DNA of 64,000 nt from Caballeronia pedi (GCF_001544915.2 NZ_FCOE02000010.1:186001-250000); one strand, 5' to 3'. Shown: positions 11,462 through 21,157, numbered from the stretch's first letter. Notes: generated by a model from the sequence alone, not told the origin. Numbers and translations are program-made.

Positions 11462-12127
11462 ATGCCACTTCGCGAATCCCTCCGCTTCGAAAGGAGCATG
11501 CTTACGCTTGAGACGGCGAACAAAACGACAATCCTTGGCATCACGAATACTGGAGGGAGTAAGCTACTTATATTCCCATCGGTATGCCCGTTTCAAGAAA
11601 GCCAAAGTTCCTTGGTGAGGGTTTCACCACTCGTTTGCGAGCTTGAGGTTACGGAATCCACTACGATCGAATACTTACATATAGGAGGAGATGCTGACAC
11701 TGAGCAACTCTTTCGAGCGCGCTTCGAGTGGACAGCCTCGTACGACGATTCCTCTCGATACTGCACGGAGGCGTCAATTCCCCTATTGGTCCAACCGGCG
11801 ATTTTTGAACGTTGGAAAGAACCTTGTGAGTTGTTATTAGCATCTATCAGCCAATTTGGTGATGTAATCATCGAAAATGGGAGTAAGCAGATAGCTTTTC
11901 TTAGCCCTATTATCGAATTACTTCCATCGCGTAAAACGTTCGTGATTCCGCAGCGTTACATCGCACCACAATCATGGCATCTATTGCGCGCCGCAGCGCT
12001 CGGAACAAAATCGTGGGGCATCAGGATAACATCCGAAACGCCGACCGGAACTCGCCTACGTTCAATCGATATTGAGCTCGGACAATGGATTTCTCCTCGA
12101 CCATCGTATTGCAGTGACCATCATTAA
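11462..12127 (+). CDS. PapD-like periplasmic-chaperone-fold protein lacking a signal peptide
   Basis: A 221-residue protein. Its pattern resembles a fimbrial chaperone: an N-terminal strand ending in NTG, then VSPLVCEL, a TIEYLHIGG strand, and DADTEQLFRARFEW, which parallels the conserved D-x-E-x-LF strand of PapD domain 1. A second domain begins near VIIENGSKQIAFLSP. Chaperones of this type cap pilus subunits in the periplasm. No signal peptide precedes the first strand and an in-frame stop sits two codons upstream of the ATG, so the 5' end may be lost. No usher or pilin is nearby. The identification rests on pattern only. Confidence 0.45.
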   Translation: MPLRESLRFERSMLTLETANKTTILGITNTGGSKLLIFPSVCPFQESQSSLVRVSPLVCELEVTESTTIEYLHIGGDADTEQLFRARFEWTASYDDSSRYCTEASIPLLVQPAIFERWKEPCELLLASISQFGDVIIENGSKQIAFLSPIIELLPSRKTFVIPQRYIAPQSWHLLRAAALGTKSWGIRITSETPTGTRLRSIDIELGQWISPRPSYCSDHH

Positions 12128-12246
12128 CACGACGCCAAGGCGATTGTGCCAAGCCTGCGCAACACATTAGGATAGTGAATAGCAATCTCAATACACGAAG
12201 CTGTGAATCCGACCGAAGGGAACAAACAAATTACTAACACCACTTT

Positions 12247-12384
12247 ATGGAGTCACGCTTAAACGAACGACGACAAGACTTCGTCAGAAAAATGCGAGTT
12301 CACGATATAACAATTGCAGCTGGCTTCACGATATTTGGGATGGGCGTGATCGCGGGCTTTTTAACCATAAGGTTTTTCTTTTGA
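12247..12384 (+). CDS. Small single-helix membrane protein (hypothetical)
   Basis: A 45-residue open frame from ATG 12247 to TGA 12384. A charged N-terminal half (MESRLNERRQDFVRK) is followed by one hydrophobic helix (ITIAAGFTIFGMGVIAGFL) and a short aromatic tail. The charge-then-helix layout is protein-like, but no clear ribosome-binding site precedes it and no family is recognised. Confidence 0.35.
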   Translation: MESRLNERRQDFVRKMRVHDITIAAGFTIFGMGVIAGFLTIRFFF

Positions 12385-13349
12385 TCGCTCCTGGACGAAG
12401 CACCTTACATGATGGACTGGCAATCGCGATGCGCAGCTGGCGGGTGCCATCAGCATCAACGGCAAGAATTCAGCCATAAGAACCGTGCTTCCTGTTTAAC
12501 GAGAGAGAAGCTCCCCACGGGTGAACTGATCAGAGCCGTGTCATCAATCCTCGTCTCAGTCTCTTTGCCATTGCATCGTACTCGTCTGATTCTCGATGTC
12601 ATTTCTTGACGCCCTACCTCGACGCAGTTACGATCCGTCCGTCTCCCACAATAGAGGCCTAAATCATGGACTCTTCCTGTAGTCGATCTCAGATCGATAC
12701 GACTGCCTGACAGCAGAACGCACGACTCAATGAGCCGCCATTCTGCCCACAGGCAGGATGGTGCGCGTCGCAGTTTTTCTAGCATTTCCTCTCGCACCCG
12801 CTTTTTATTAACGCATGGGCATGCGCAATCCCGCTCGCCCAGGCGCTCGCAACCGCGCGCTCCGTTTCGCGCGGGCAAACTCGCGCACGCACGACGTTGT
12901 GGCGCACCTTTTTCACGTCACGTCGGCTACGGCACGGCAAGGAGGCTCCATGTCGGACCCTGAATCTTCGCTTAAACCTGCCCTCCCTTCAGCCTGAATG
13001 GAGACCGCGTCGTTCCTAGTTGCCATCGCGCATCCAGCCCGAACGCCGTCGATGAAGTCTCTGCAGGCACCTATGACGATACACCGAGCTATTGCTCAGA
13101 CGGAGAAACCTCATGTACTTCGCTCTCCTTCTTCCGAACCTACCGTGCAGCCAAGAGTCGCTCACGCACCCCTACTCTCAGTTATCGCAGCGCACTCGCA
13201 AGCGCCGATTGATCGTATCGCTGCGCAGGTGGTGGAAACCAATTCGCGTTCGATCGGGCTAAGCAGATCGACTCATAACTCCCTCAACATTCAAACTTAA
13301 GCGATCGTGGTGTTAGGCAGGCGATCCTGGCTAACACTCAAAAATTGAC
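12385..13349. other. Long leader/intergenic region upstream of the Mg2+ ATPase
   Basis: About 960 bases without a convincing protein gene except the 15-codon leader frame at 12950. A 100-codon frame (12998-13300) begins directly after that leader's stop (TGAATG) but has no recognisable domain and a biased composition. The length is unusual for a promoter region and fits a regulated 5' leader of an mgtA-type gene (inference). Confidence 0.4.
12950..12997 (+). CDS. Candidate proline-containing leader peptide of mgtA
   Basis: A 15-codon frame encoding MSDPESSLKPALPSA with a perfect AAGGAGG ribosome-binding site (12939-12945) 4 bases before its ATG, the strongest such site in this block. Three of the 15 codons are proline. 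In Salmonella, translation of the short proline-rich mgtL in the mgtA leader senses proline and Mg2+ supply. A similar role here is inference from position, about 350 bases upstream of a P-type Mg2+ ATPase. Confidence 0.4.
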   Translation: MSDPESSLKPALPSA

Positions 13350-16099
13350 ATGCGAAATCGAAAAAAGCACGAACACGTAAAATTAAACAACAGAGGACTA
13401 CTATATTCATGTCGAGCGAGCCATCCGATTGAATTCCCCTCACGAGTAGCCTGTGAGGCATCCAACAGCATCGAAATGACGCTGCTGCATACGGACAGTT
13501 CGCTTGATGGTTTGATCGATACTGATGCCGAGCATCGCCTGCGTAGCAAAGGCAAGAACGAGGTGGCGCACGACAATCCGCCGCACGCCCTTGTTCAACT
13601 GCTACACGCCTTCCGCAACCCATTTGTCGTGGTGCTGCTTGTACTCGCGGGCATCAGCTATTGCACGGACATTTATCTTGCCTCGGCCGACGACCGCGAT
13701 TGGACCGGCGTGACGATCTTGCTCGCGATGGTCACTTTGAGCAGTCTTTTGCGGTTCGTTCAAGAGTATCGCTCAAACAAGGCGGCGGCACGCCTCAAGG
13801 CCATGGTGTATAGCACTGCAACTGTCGTGCGACGGGCCTCAGAGACAGCCAAGCCGATCAGAAAGATGGTTCCCGTGTCCAGTCTCGTCGTGGGTGATAT
13901 CGTCGATCTGCATGCTGGCGACATGATTCCCGCCGATATTCGCCTGATCAAATCTCGGGATTTGTTTGTCAGTCAGGCGGCGCTTACGGGCGAAGCACTT
14001 CCTGTCGAGAAATACGACACGCTCGGCGCCGTCATGCAAAAGTCGGCGAACTGTAGTTCTGAGGATCTAGGCAATCCGCTTGAGCGACCAAATATTTGCT
14101 TCATGGGCACGAACGTGGTCAGCGGAACCGCAACGGCGGTCGTCGTAGAGACTGGCGCCAACACTTACTTCGGCGCACTCGCCAAAAGCGTGACCACCCG
14201 CAAGCGCATCGAGACCAGCTTTGACCGGGGTGTCAATAGTGTCTCATGGCTCTTGATTCGCTTTATGCTGGTGATGGTACCAATCGTTTTCTGATTAACG
14301 GTCTCTCAAAAGGCGATTGGCTTTCTGCCCTGACGTTTGCGTTAGCCGTCGCGGTTGGCCTTACGCCCGAGATGCTGCCAATGATCGTCTCAGCCAACCT
14401 TGCAAAAGGGGCCATGGCGATGTCGCGGCGAAAGGTAGTGGTGAAGCGCCTTAATTCGGTCCAAAACTTCGGCGCCATGGATGTGCTATGCACCGACAAG
14501 ACAGGCACGCTAACACAGGACCGCATCATCCTCGAAAATCATTTAGACGTAAATGGCGATCGAGACGACCGAATCTTGGAATTTGCGTGGCTGAACAGCT
14601 TCCATCAAAGTGGCCAGAAGAATTTGATGGATATGGCTATAGTCGAGCAGGCCAACAAGGCAGGCATATCTCCTGTTCTCACTCGTTACAGGAAGGTCGA
14701 CGAGCTACCGTTCGATTTCGAGCGCCGACGTCTCTCAGTCGTCCTTGACCACGACGTAGGTGATCAACTCATGGTCTGCAAGGGTGCAGTCGAGGAGATG
14801 CTCGACGTCTGTACATCATTTCAAGAGGGCGCAGAGGTCCGCGCTCTTGACCAAATTGAACGCGATGCGCTGATTGCTCGTTCCCAGGCATATAACAAAC
14901 AAGGTTACCGAGTACTCCTAATCGCGACACGCAAGATTGCGCAAGATGATGCCAAGACCCATTTCCAGACAGCTGACGAGCGTGAACTCGTCGTGCGGGG
15001 CCTGCTGACCTTCCTCGATCCGCCGAAGGATTCGGCAGCCCATGCAATCCGTGCTCTGAATGAGCACGGCGTAGCCGTCAAAGTGCTTACCGGCGACAAC
15101 CCGATTGTGACAGCGAAGGTGTGCCGCGATGTTGGCCTCGAGCCCGGGACGCCCCTTCTCGGTGGTGATATCGAAAATATGGACGACATCGAGCTAGATG
15201 CGGCCGTCAGGCAAACGACCGTCTTCGCAAAACTCACTCCGCTGCAGAAGGCTCGTGTCGTCAATGCACTACAGGCCAGCGGGCACACGGTGGGATTTCT
15301 AGGCGACGGAATCAACGATGCAGCTGCCCTGCGCGATGCAGACGTCGGCATCTCGGTCGACACGGGCACTGATATCGCGAAGGAAACCGCCGACATTATC
15401 CTGCTCGAAAAGGACCTGATGGTGCTAGAGCAAGGGGTCATAAAGGGGAGAGAAACGTTCGGCAATATCCTCAAGTATCTGAACATAACCGCGAGTTCGA
15501 ATTTCGGCAACGTGTTCTCAGTGCTTATCGCAAGCGCCTTCCTCCCTTGGGAGCCAATGCTAGCCGTCCAGTTGCTGATCCAAAACCTTATTTATGACCT
15601 ATCGCAGATGTTTTTGCCGTGGGACAAGATGGACCCAGAGTTCCTAACGAAGCCTCGGAAGTGGGAGGCGGGTAATATCCGCCGCTTCATGATCTGGCTG
15701 GGACCTACATCGTCCGTGTTTGACATCACGACCTTCTGGTTACTGTGGACAGTATTCGGCGCCGGTGCGGCTTACTATGCAAACGGCGGCGGTCAAATCA
15801 TCATGAATTCCGGATGGTTCATCGAGGGACTTGTATCGCAGACGCTCGTCGTACATATGCTGCGCACGCAGCGTATCCCGTTTCTGCAAAGCACGGCCGC
15901 CTTGCCGGTAACGCTCTCAACCACCCTTGCGATCCTCGCAGGTTGCTGGTTGCCGTTCTCTCCGTTCGCATCAGCGCTCGGTTTCCAAGCGCTGGAGCAC
16001 AGCTACTGGGCATGGCTTGTTGCCACGATTGCCGCGTACATGCTACTGACGCAGTGCGTTAAGACCGTGTACATCCGCCGCTACGGGCGCTGGTATTGA
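13350..16099 (+). pseudogene. mgtA: Magnesium-transporting P-type ATPase (MgtA/MgtB type), frameshifted
   Basis: A P-type ATPase that imports Mg2+ at the inner membrane, encoded in two frames (13350-14294 and 14291-16099). Together they would give about 915 residues, the usual MgtA length. Frame 1 holds the first membrane helices and the actuator motif LTGEALPVEK. Frame 2 resumes with LINGLSKGDW and holds LTPEMLPM, the phosphorylation site CTDKTGTLTQD, GDGINDAAAL and the C-terminal helices. Frame 1 ends at TGA 14292, within GTTTTCTGATT. Rereading one base there restores the family sequence, so a single base seems to be missing from the T/C run. Real mutation and sequencing error cannot be separated here. 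Confidence 0.85.
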
Positions 16100-16172
16100 G
16101 CCTGAGCACATCAATGCGAGCTGCGTGGTAGTACACGCGCTCGCTTCGCGAAGAAATGCGAAGGAATATGAA

Positions 16173-17279
16173 ATGTCAGTGACAAAAGCAACCGTGCACG
16201 TCTGTGCAACGATCAGCTTGCTCGTGCTTATGGTGGAAACTGTCAGAGCGCAAAGCGCACTGGCTCTATATGGCGAATTAGACGGCGGCCTTGCGTGGTT
16301 AAACAACGTCGGCGGTCGCAGGCAGTACAAAGTCACCAGCGGCTTAATCGACGGAAGCTTCTGGGGACTTCAAGGTTTCGAAGACCTCGGCGGCGGGAGT
16401 AAGGCGATATTTCAGATTGAACGGGGACTGTCGATGACTTCGGGAAACAGCCTTGACGATCACCCGTTTTACGTCGGAATATCCAGCGAGACCCTAGGCA
16501 CGGTTACGATCGGCTACCAGTATGATCCGATCCACGACTATCTCGCACCATTTACCATGACCGGTGGAACGGGCGGTACCGCGTTCGCTCACCCGTTTGA
16601 TAACGACAATGCAAACAACTCTTACCTTGCGCACAACGCACTCAAATACGAGAGCCAATCATTCTCCGGATTGAGATTCGGCGGTATGTATGCGCTTTCG
16701 AACGCTGCGGGACGCTTCTCAAACAACCGTGCGTACGGAGTCGGTGCGAGCTATCAGGACGGACCACTAAACGCCGGTGCTGCCTGGTTGCACGTAAGCG
16801 GGGTAGGCAGCAATGAAAGCGGCGCATACGATGCAATGACAATGTACGGAGCACAGCGCAGCGTGTTCGATGCGATCGTTCAGTCCCGAGATAGCTACGG
16901 CGTAGGCGTGACCTACGCGTTCAGCGGCGTCACGCTTGGCGGAGCATGGTCACGTTCTACATTTACCGAAATAACCGATTCTAACGGCGGAAGTGAGATG
17001 CCCTCAATGGGTTTTAGCAACTATGAGCTCAATGCGGCATTTCAACTAATGCCCTCCGTTTCGTTAGCCGGTTCGTATACGTATACGAAAGGTTCTAACC
17101 AGCATTGGCATCTCGGCGGCATACAAGCCGTTGATCGTCTCTCGAAGCGAACCGACGTGTACGCCGAGGCAATCTATCAGCGCTCCTCGAACGACGCACC
17201 TGCCTTGATCAATGGTTCTGATCCATCATCGAGCCGTAATCAGCTGCTAGTGGGCGCCGGCATCCGGCATCGGTTCTAA
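16173..17279 (+). CDS. Gram-negative porin (Burkholderia trimeric type)
   Basis: An outer-membrane general porin of 368 residues. The signal peptide MSVTKATVHVCATISLLVLM ends at VRA, and the mature protein begins QSALALYGELDGG, the usual first strand of beta-proteobacterial porins. Family features include SGLIDGSFWGLQGFEDLGGG, ALKYESQSFSG, alternating aromatic beta strands throughout and a terminal phenylalanine (GIRHRF) needed for outer-membrane assembly. The ATG at 16173 has AAGGA upstream. It starts 74 bases after the Mg2+ ATPase and may share its transcript, which would link ion uptake at both membranes. Confidence 0.88.
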   Translation: MSVTKATVHVCATISLLVLMVETVRAQSALALYGELDGGLAWLNNVGGRRQYKVTSGLIDGSFWGLQGFEDLGGGSKAIFQIERGLSMTSGNSLDDHPFYVGISSETLGTVTIGYQYDPIHDYLAPFTMTGGTGGTAFAHPFDNDNANNSYLAHNALKYESQSFSGLRFGGMYALSNAAGRFSNNRAYGVGASYQDGPLNAGAAWLHVSGVGSNESGAYDAMTMYGAQRSVFDAIVQSRDSYGVGVTYAFSGVTLGGAWSRSTFTEITDSNGGSEMPSMGFSNYELNAAFQLMPSVSLAGSYTYTKGSNQHWHLGGIQAVDRLSKRTDVYAEAIYQRSSNDAPALINGSDPSSSRNQLLVGAGIRHRF

Positions 17280-17411
17280 TTTAGGCGCGGAAAACACCGG
17301 CGCTCCTAAGGACGTGGGCGCCAGTTTGTGAGTGGGCCATTCCTAAACCGGAGTCAATGCATTTTGTACTGACATGGGTCCCAGGTCGAAACGCCAGCAA
17401 AGGAGAACACC

Positions 17412-17624
17412 ATGAGCCATACGCATGAACAAGAGCAGACAGACATTGTCATCCAGCACGCGACCATGATGCATGAATTAACGCGATTGCGCGAGGTTCT
17501 TTCTCTCATCCACGATATAGCGCAAGGACCGCCTCGCCCCAACGCACCGCAGGAGATCGCCCGCCTTGCACGATGCGCATTGATTGTATCGGCAGCGCCC
17601 GATTATCCGGACTTTTGCATTTGA
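17412..17624 (+). CDS. Hypothetical 70-residue protein
   Basis: A short soluble protein with a strong ribosome-binding site (AAGGAG) 6 bases before its ATG. The first 45 residues are a probable amphipathic helix (EQTDIVIQHATMMHELTRLR) and the tail is proline-rich. No family is recognised. It lies downstream of the porin on the same strand. Confidence 0.6.
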   Translation: MSHTHEQEQTDIVIQHATMMHELTRLREVLSLIHDIAQGPPRPNAPQEIARLARCALIVSAAPDYPDFCI

Positions 17625-17629
17625 CAAGA

Positions 17630-17691
17630 TAAAAGTTTCCGCCTACCACGGGCATTGCTTTCACCTCGCTCGCAGCAGACTCTCCGTTCAT
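17630..17691 (-). pseudogene. Remnant of a second holin gene 5' end
   Basis: Read on the minus strand, MNGESAASEVKAMPVVGGNF is preceded by TTGGAGAAAAGC. The intact holin at 22339-22539 has KGAPVVGGNFW in its N-terminal part and TGGGAGAAGCG before its ATG. After the shared PVVGGNF the remnant loses all similarity. A GCCGCC/GGCGGC terminator precedes both copies, so a terminator-plus-holin module seems to have been duplicated or left by an earlier phage. Confidence 0.4.
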
Positions 17692-17738
17692 GCTTTTCTC
17701 CAACTTCGCCCGCGTGAACATGCGCGCCTCGATTGGAC

Positions 17739-17765
17739 AAAAAAAAAGCCGCCCGAAGGCGGCTT
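17739..17765 (-). terminator. Intrinsic terminator (AAGCCGCC hairpin), minus strand
   Basis: Stem AAGCCGCC (17746-17753) and GGCGGCTT (17758-17765) with loop CGAA, followed on the minus strand by a run of nine U (17739-17747). It is one of six similar hairpins in the prophage and lies just upstream of the holin remnant. Confidence 0.7.
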
Positions 17766-18100
17766 GAAAGAGGGTCTATAGATGCTAAAAGACATCACGA
17801 CAAACCACTCGATCGGAGGAGCTGGGTACTGCAGTGGTTGGCCGTGAAGTCGATATCAATTTAACAGGCCGTTTTCTTCGAAACAATGAGACATGTACGA
17901 TTCTATTTACCTCGAACGACCTGTACGTTAGCGTGTCGGTGAAAATAGATTACGCCAGACGCTCGAACCTGCCGCGCTGGCAATGTCTCGGTTCGACTTC
18001 GCAATGGAAGCTGGTGAGTTAAAAAATCGGACGCGCACACAGTGACAAGGTGCCATCTGCGCATCGATAATTCGGTCGTTGTCTTAGTTAGTTGCGGAAT

Positions 18101-20251
18101 ATGAAATCACTGAACGTGCAGGATTGCCTTGTCTGGCCGCGATCCGATGGGGATGATCCATTCATCGGGCTTGAGTCTTCCGATGAGCCACGGGTTAATG
18201 TCTGGGTCGATGCGCAAAACCATCGAACCGAAGCAGCCTTCGGAAACACCCCGGAGACGAATAGGCTCGCCGATCGTCTTAAAAAAGTCTACACATCCAA
18301 GGAGCGTATCGCGACTTGTTGGCGCTACGACGATTGGGCATACAACACGTGGAAGGACGACGAACATCCCCTGGGAATCTTGCGACGTACGGCGTGGACC
18401 GCGTGGCTCGACGGCAAACCCAAATGGGAAACTGTCGTCGATATCGGGGCATTGGAATTAAGCAATTGCGGCGAGAATGGCGTCCGCTGGTCATTGGCCG
18501 GCTTTCAGATGCTATATCCCGACTACAAGCGCGCGCTTTTGAGACTGTCGCCCGGGGGGTCGGATGCGTGCATTGTTCGGGAGTTTGACGTTGAGGAAAG
18601 GCATTACGTCGATAACGGCTTCCACGTTTGCGAGCTCGGCAAGCACCTGATCTCGTGGGTGGACCACGACACTGTATATATCGGTTGGGACAACAGCGAA
18701 ATCAGTCTAAAACCTGATGTCACTACATCGGGGCTGCCGAGCCATTCGCGACTTTGGAAGCGCGGCACCCAACTCTACGATGCGCCGGTGATATTCAAAG
18801 GCTCATCCCACGACGTATGGGCGGACGCGGATTACGATCCTCTCGAAAAGCTGCATCTCGCGTCGCGTGCACTAACCCTATCCGATACGCTGCATTTCTG
18901 GCGGGATGAATTCGCCAACGAATGGCGCCAGTACGATCTGCCGACGCATGTTGAACTCAAGCATTGGGACGGCTGGCTCTTCGTCACCACACGCAAAGCG
19001 TGGACGACGCGCGGGGAATGTCACCCCGCCGGTTCGCTGCTCGTCATCCGGCGCGACGCATTTCTCGATGGCGCGCGTACCTTTACCGTGCTCTTTACGC
19101 CGGCGGAGAGGTGCGTGCTCAGTTGCATCGACTTCACCAAGAACTGGTTGATCGCATCGCAGATGGACAACCGCATGCCTCGCGTTACCCTTTGGCGTCC
19201 CCCTGCTGATGTCGGCGCTAACACGGCTTGGGAGGCCCGCGAACTCGCACTGCCGGACGCGAGTCAGTCGTCTGTTCACTCCATCGACGGTGAACGCGAC
19301 GATACTGTACTTATTCACGTCGAGCATTTTTTGACGCCACCGTCGCTTCATTACGCTGATCTGGCAAAAGACACGCAATGGAAGCTACTTGCACGCCTGC
19401 CTGCCCAGTTCGACACAACCGGAATCACAGTCGTGCGTCGCCATGCGGTCGCACTCGACGGCGAACGCATTCCGTACTGGCTGGTCGGGCGCGATGTGAA
19501 CGAGGCTGAGGCTATGGAAGCACGGCCGTGTCTGCTGTGTGGTTACGGCGGCTTCGAAGTCTCGCTCGACCCGCGTTACGACGCCACCACCGGCATCGCG
19601 TGGCTCGAGAGCGGTGGTCTGTATGCGGTGGCCAATATCCGTGGTGGCGGCGAGTTCGGACCGCAATGGCACCAGGCGGCGCTGCGGGAACACCGACAAG
19701 TGTCGTTCGATGATTTCGTCGCAGTGGCAAGAGCACTCATTGAAAGCGGTATAACAAGCACGAAGCAACTTGGCATTCGCGGCGCTAGCAACGGCGGCCT
19801 GCTCACCGCCACGTGTATGGTGCAGCATCCTGACCTGTTTGGCGCAGTACTTTCAGAAGTGCCGCTTACCGACATGGCGCGGTTTCATCTGTTGCTGCAG
19901 GGTGCGGCGTGGATCGACGAGTATGGCAATCCAGAAAACGCCGATGACCTTCGTCATCTACAAGCATACTCGCCGTATCAAAACGTGAAAGCGGGCGTCG
20001 CCTACCCGCCTGCGCTCTTCACGTCATCGACCAATGATGATCGAGTACATCCGTCACACGCGCGCAAAATGGTCGCGAAAATGCTGGCGCAGGGGCACAA
20101 AAACGTGTGGTATCGGGAAACACGCGACGGCGGCCACGGCCTTGGCGTCGAGCCAGAAGCCGTCGCTCAAGCGGAAGCTGCGGCATTCATCTTCCTCGCG
20201 ACCTCCACCGGACTTATTGCTGCACAATCTTCTAGCTCGGACCCGATCTAG
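18101..20251 (+). CDS. Prolyl oligopeptidase family serine peptidase (S9)
   Basis: A cytosolic enzyme of 716 residues: an N-terminal beta-propeller-like half and a C-terminal alpha/beta hydrolase half. The catalytic triad is visible: Ser563 in GASNGG, an Asp in TNDDRVHPSHA (646 or 647) and His679 in RDGGHGLG. The YGGFE and RGGGEFGP motifs place it with the prolyl oligopeptidase/oligopeptidase B group, which cleaves short peptides. No signal peptide is present. The ATG at 18101 is used instead of a TTG three codons earlier. Nothing suggests a phage role; it is cargo. Confidence 0.85.
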   Translation: MKSLNVQDCLVWPRSDGDDPFIGLESSDEPRVNVWVDAQNHRTEAAFGNTPETNRLADRLKKVYTSKERIATCWRYDDWAYNTWKDDEHPLGILRRTAWTAWLDGKPKWETVVDIGALELSNCGENGVRWSLAGFQMLYPDYKRALLRLSPGGSDACIVREFDVEERHYVDNGFHVCELGKHLISWVDHDTVYIGWDNSEISLKPDVTTSGLPSHSRLWKRGTQLYDAPVIFKGSSHDVWADADYDPLEKLHLASRALTLSDTLHFWRDEFANEWRQYDLPTHVELKHWDGWLFVTTRKAWTTRGECHPAGSLLVIRRDAFLDGARTFTVLFTPAERCVLSCIDFTKNWLIASQMDNRMPRVTLWRPPADVGANTAWEARELALPDASQSSVHSIDGERDDTVLIHVEHFLTPPSLHYADLAKDTQWKLLARLPAQFDTTGITVVRRHAVALDGERIPYWLVGRDVNEAEAMEARPCLLCGYGGFEVSLDPRYDATTGIAWLESGGLYAVANIRGGGEFGPQWHQAALREHRQVSFDDFVAVARALIESGITSTKQLGIRGASNGGLLTATCMVQHPDLFGAVLSEVPLTDMARFHLLLQGAAWIDEYGNPENADDLRHLQAYSPYQNVKAGVAYPPALFTSSTNDDRVHPSHARKMVAKMLAQGHKNVWYRETRDGGHGLGVEPEAVAQAEAAAFIFLATSTGLIAAQSSSSDPI

Positions 20252-20365
20252 CTCAGGGTGCCCCTCTGGACAATTGAACACCGATGCGCGCTCTTAGAGG
20301 TTTGCGTCGGAGAACTCGGTGAATGAGGGACGCTCCGGCCTCTAGGCGCACCTTCAGCTAGACAA

Positions 20366-20968
20366 TCATTGCTGCAGTGTCGCGCGACGGTAAGCTGTGG
20401 AGCAGTGGCCCGCAATGACGCCCGACTGCTGGAGCGTGCAGACGTAACGCTGCAGATATTCAGCCTTCGCGCGAGCGTCGTCGTCCGCGTCATCGACTAT
20501 TTCGAAAAGATCCTTTCCAACCGCTGGTGATAGCTCGGCGTAGCCACAGGTTCCATCGCCCATCCCGCCGGCGGCGGGATTTGGATCCGGGGTATGTCCA
20601 TGGCCAGCGTTTGCGATTGCGATGCACAGCCGACGAGTGCCGTCAGCAATAGCGGCGCGATTCTTAGCGTTATCTGCCTCATGCATTGTCTTTTCACGGT
20701 GAAATTTCTTGTCGAGGGCGGCGATACTTTCCGCCGCAGCGTTGTGGACCGCAATCGCGTCGCTCATTACCCTTGCGGCGTGCTCTGAGACGGTCGCGAA
20801 CTTTTGCGCATTCTTCTCGTTGTCGCGAGCGTGGGAAATCCGTTCTTCGACAAGCTTGCGATTTTCCACGAGCTTCGCTGTCGTCGCTCCGATGCAAACA
20901 CCGACTAACCCAGCTGCGAGCCACGCGATCGCACGAGTACTGACCGCGCATTTCATATTGCCAAACAT
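20366..20968 (-). CDS. Rz: Rz-like inner-membrane spanin
   Basis: The i-spanin spans the periplasm and, with Rz1, fuses inner and outer membranes at the end of lysis. The 200-residue product has one N-terminal membrane helix (IAWLAAGLVGVCIGATTA), a long charged helical region with heptad character, and a C-terminal CGYAELSP/LQRYV segment typical of Rz. The ATG at 20968 follows GGAG; a GTG six codons earlier is an alternative. The Rz1 lipoprotein gene is nested inside in another frame. It lies downstream of the endolysin but is separated from it by an opposite-strand gene. Confidence 0.75.
   Translation of the reverse strand: MFGNMKCAVSTRAIAWLAAGLVGVCIGATTAKLVENRKLVEERISHARDNEKNAQKFATVSEHAARVMSDAIAVHNAAAESIAALDKKFHREKTMHEADNAKNRAAIADGTRRLCIAIANAGHGHTPDPNPAAGGMGDGTCGYAELSPAVGKDLFEIVDDADDDARAKAEYLQRYVCTLQQSGVIAGHCSTAYRRATLQQ
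20497..20682 (-). CDS. Rz1: Rz1-like outer-membrane spanin lipoprotein, nested in Rz
   Basis: A 61-residue lipoprotein wholly inside the Rz gene in a different frame. The signal is MRQITLRIAPLLLTALVGC, with lipobox LVGC just before the acylated Cys, followed by a short proline-containing periplasmic stretch (IPRIQIPPPAGW). Nested, short and proline-bearing is the standard lambda Rz1 layout. Its tail should meet Rz in the periplasm. Confidence 0.75.
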   Translation of the reverse strand: MRQITLRIAPLLLTALVGCASQSQTLAMDIPRIQIPPPAGWAMEPVATPSYHQRLERIFSK

Positions 20969-21157
20969 CGTCTTATTCTCCGACACCTCAGTCAGATCTT
21001 CATGCTGCCCGGGTTTGATGAATCAATTTCATCCATGGATTATCGACTTTCCTCAATCGGCATCTGACAACTCAGACTATTTCTAGTACCCGTCCTATTG
21101 ACCTCATGCCGTAGGGCTTGTTACGTTTTAACTCTCACTACGCATTCTCAGAAGAAT

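Larger units (their letters stand above)
17625..18100. other. Junction region: holin remnant, terminator and short frames
   Basis: Between the 70-residue gene and the peptidase lie a holin-like fragment on the minus strand, a minus-strand terminator, and a 62-codon GTG-start frame (17834-18022) whose nearest GGAGGA is 13 bases away, too far for confidence. I see no other gene. It looks like a recombination junction between phage and cargo DNA. Confidence 0.45.

Noticed and set aside
12998-13300. 100-codon frame directly after the proline leader
   Set aside because: No family pattern and biased composition; kept only as part of the leader-region description.
17834-18022. 62-codon GTG frame before the peptidase gene
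   Set aside because: The nearest ribosome-binding site is 13 bases away and no domain is visible.
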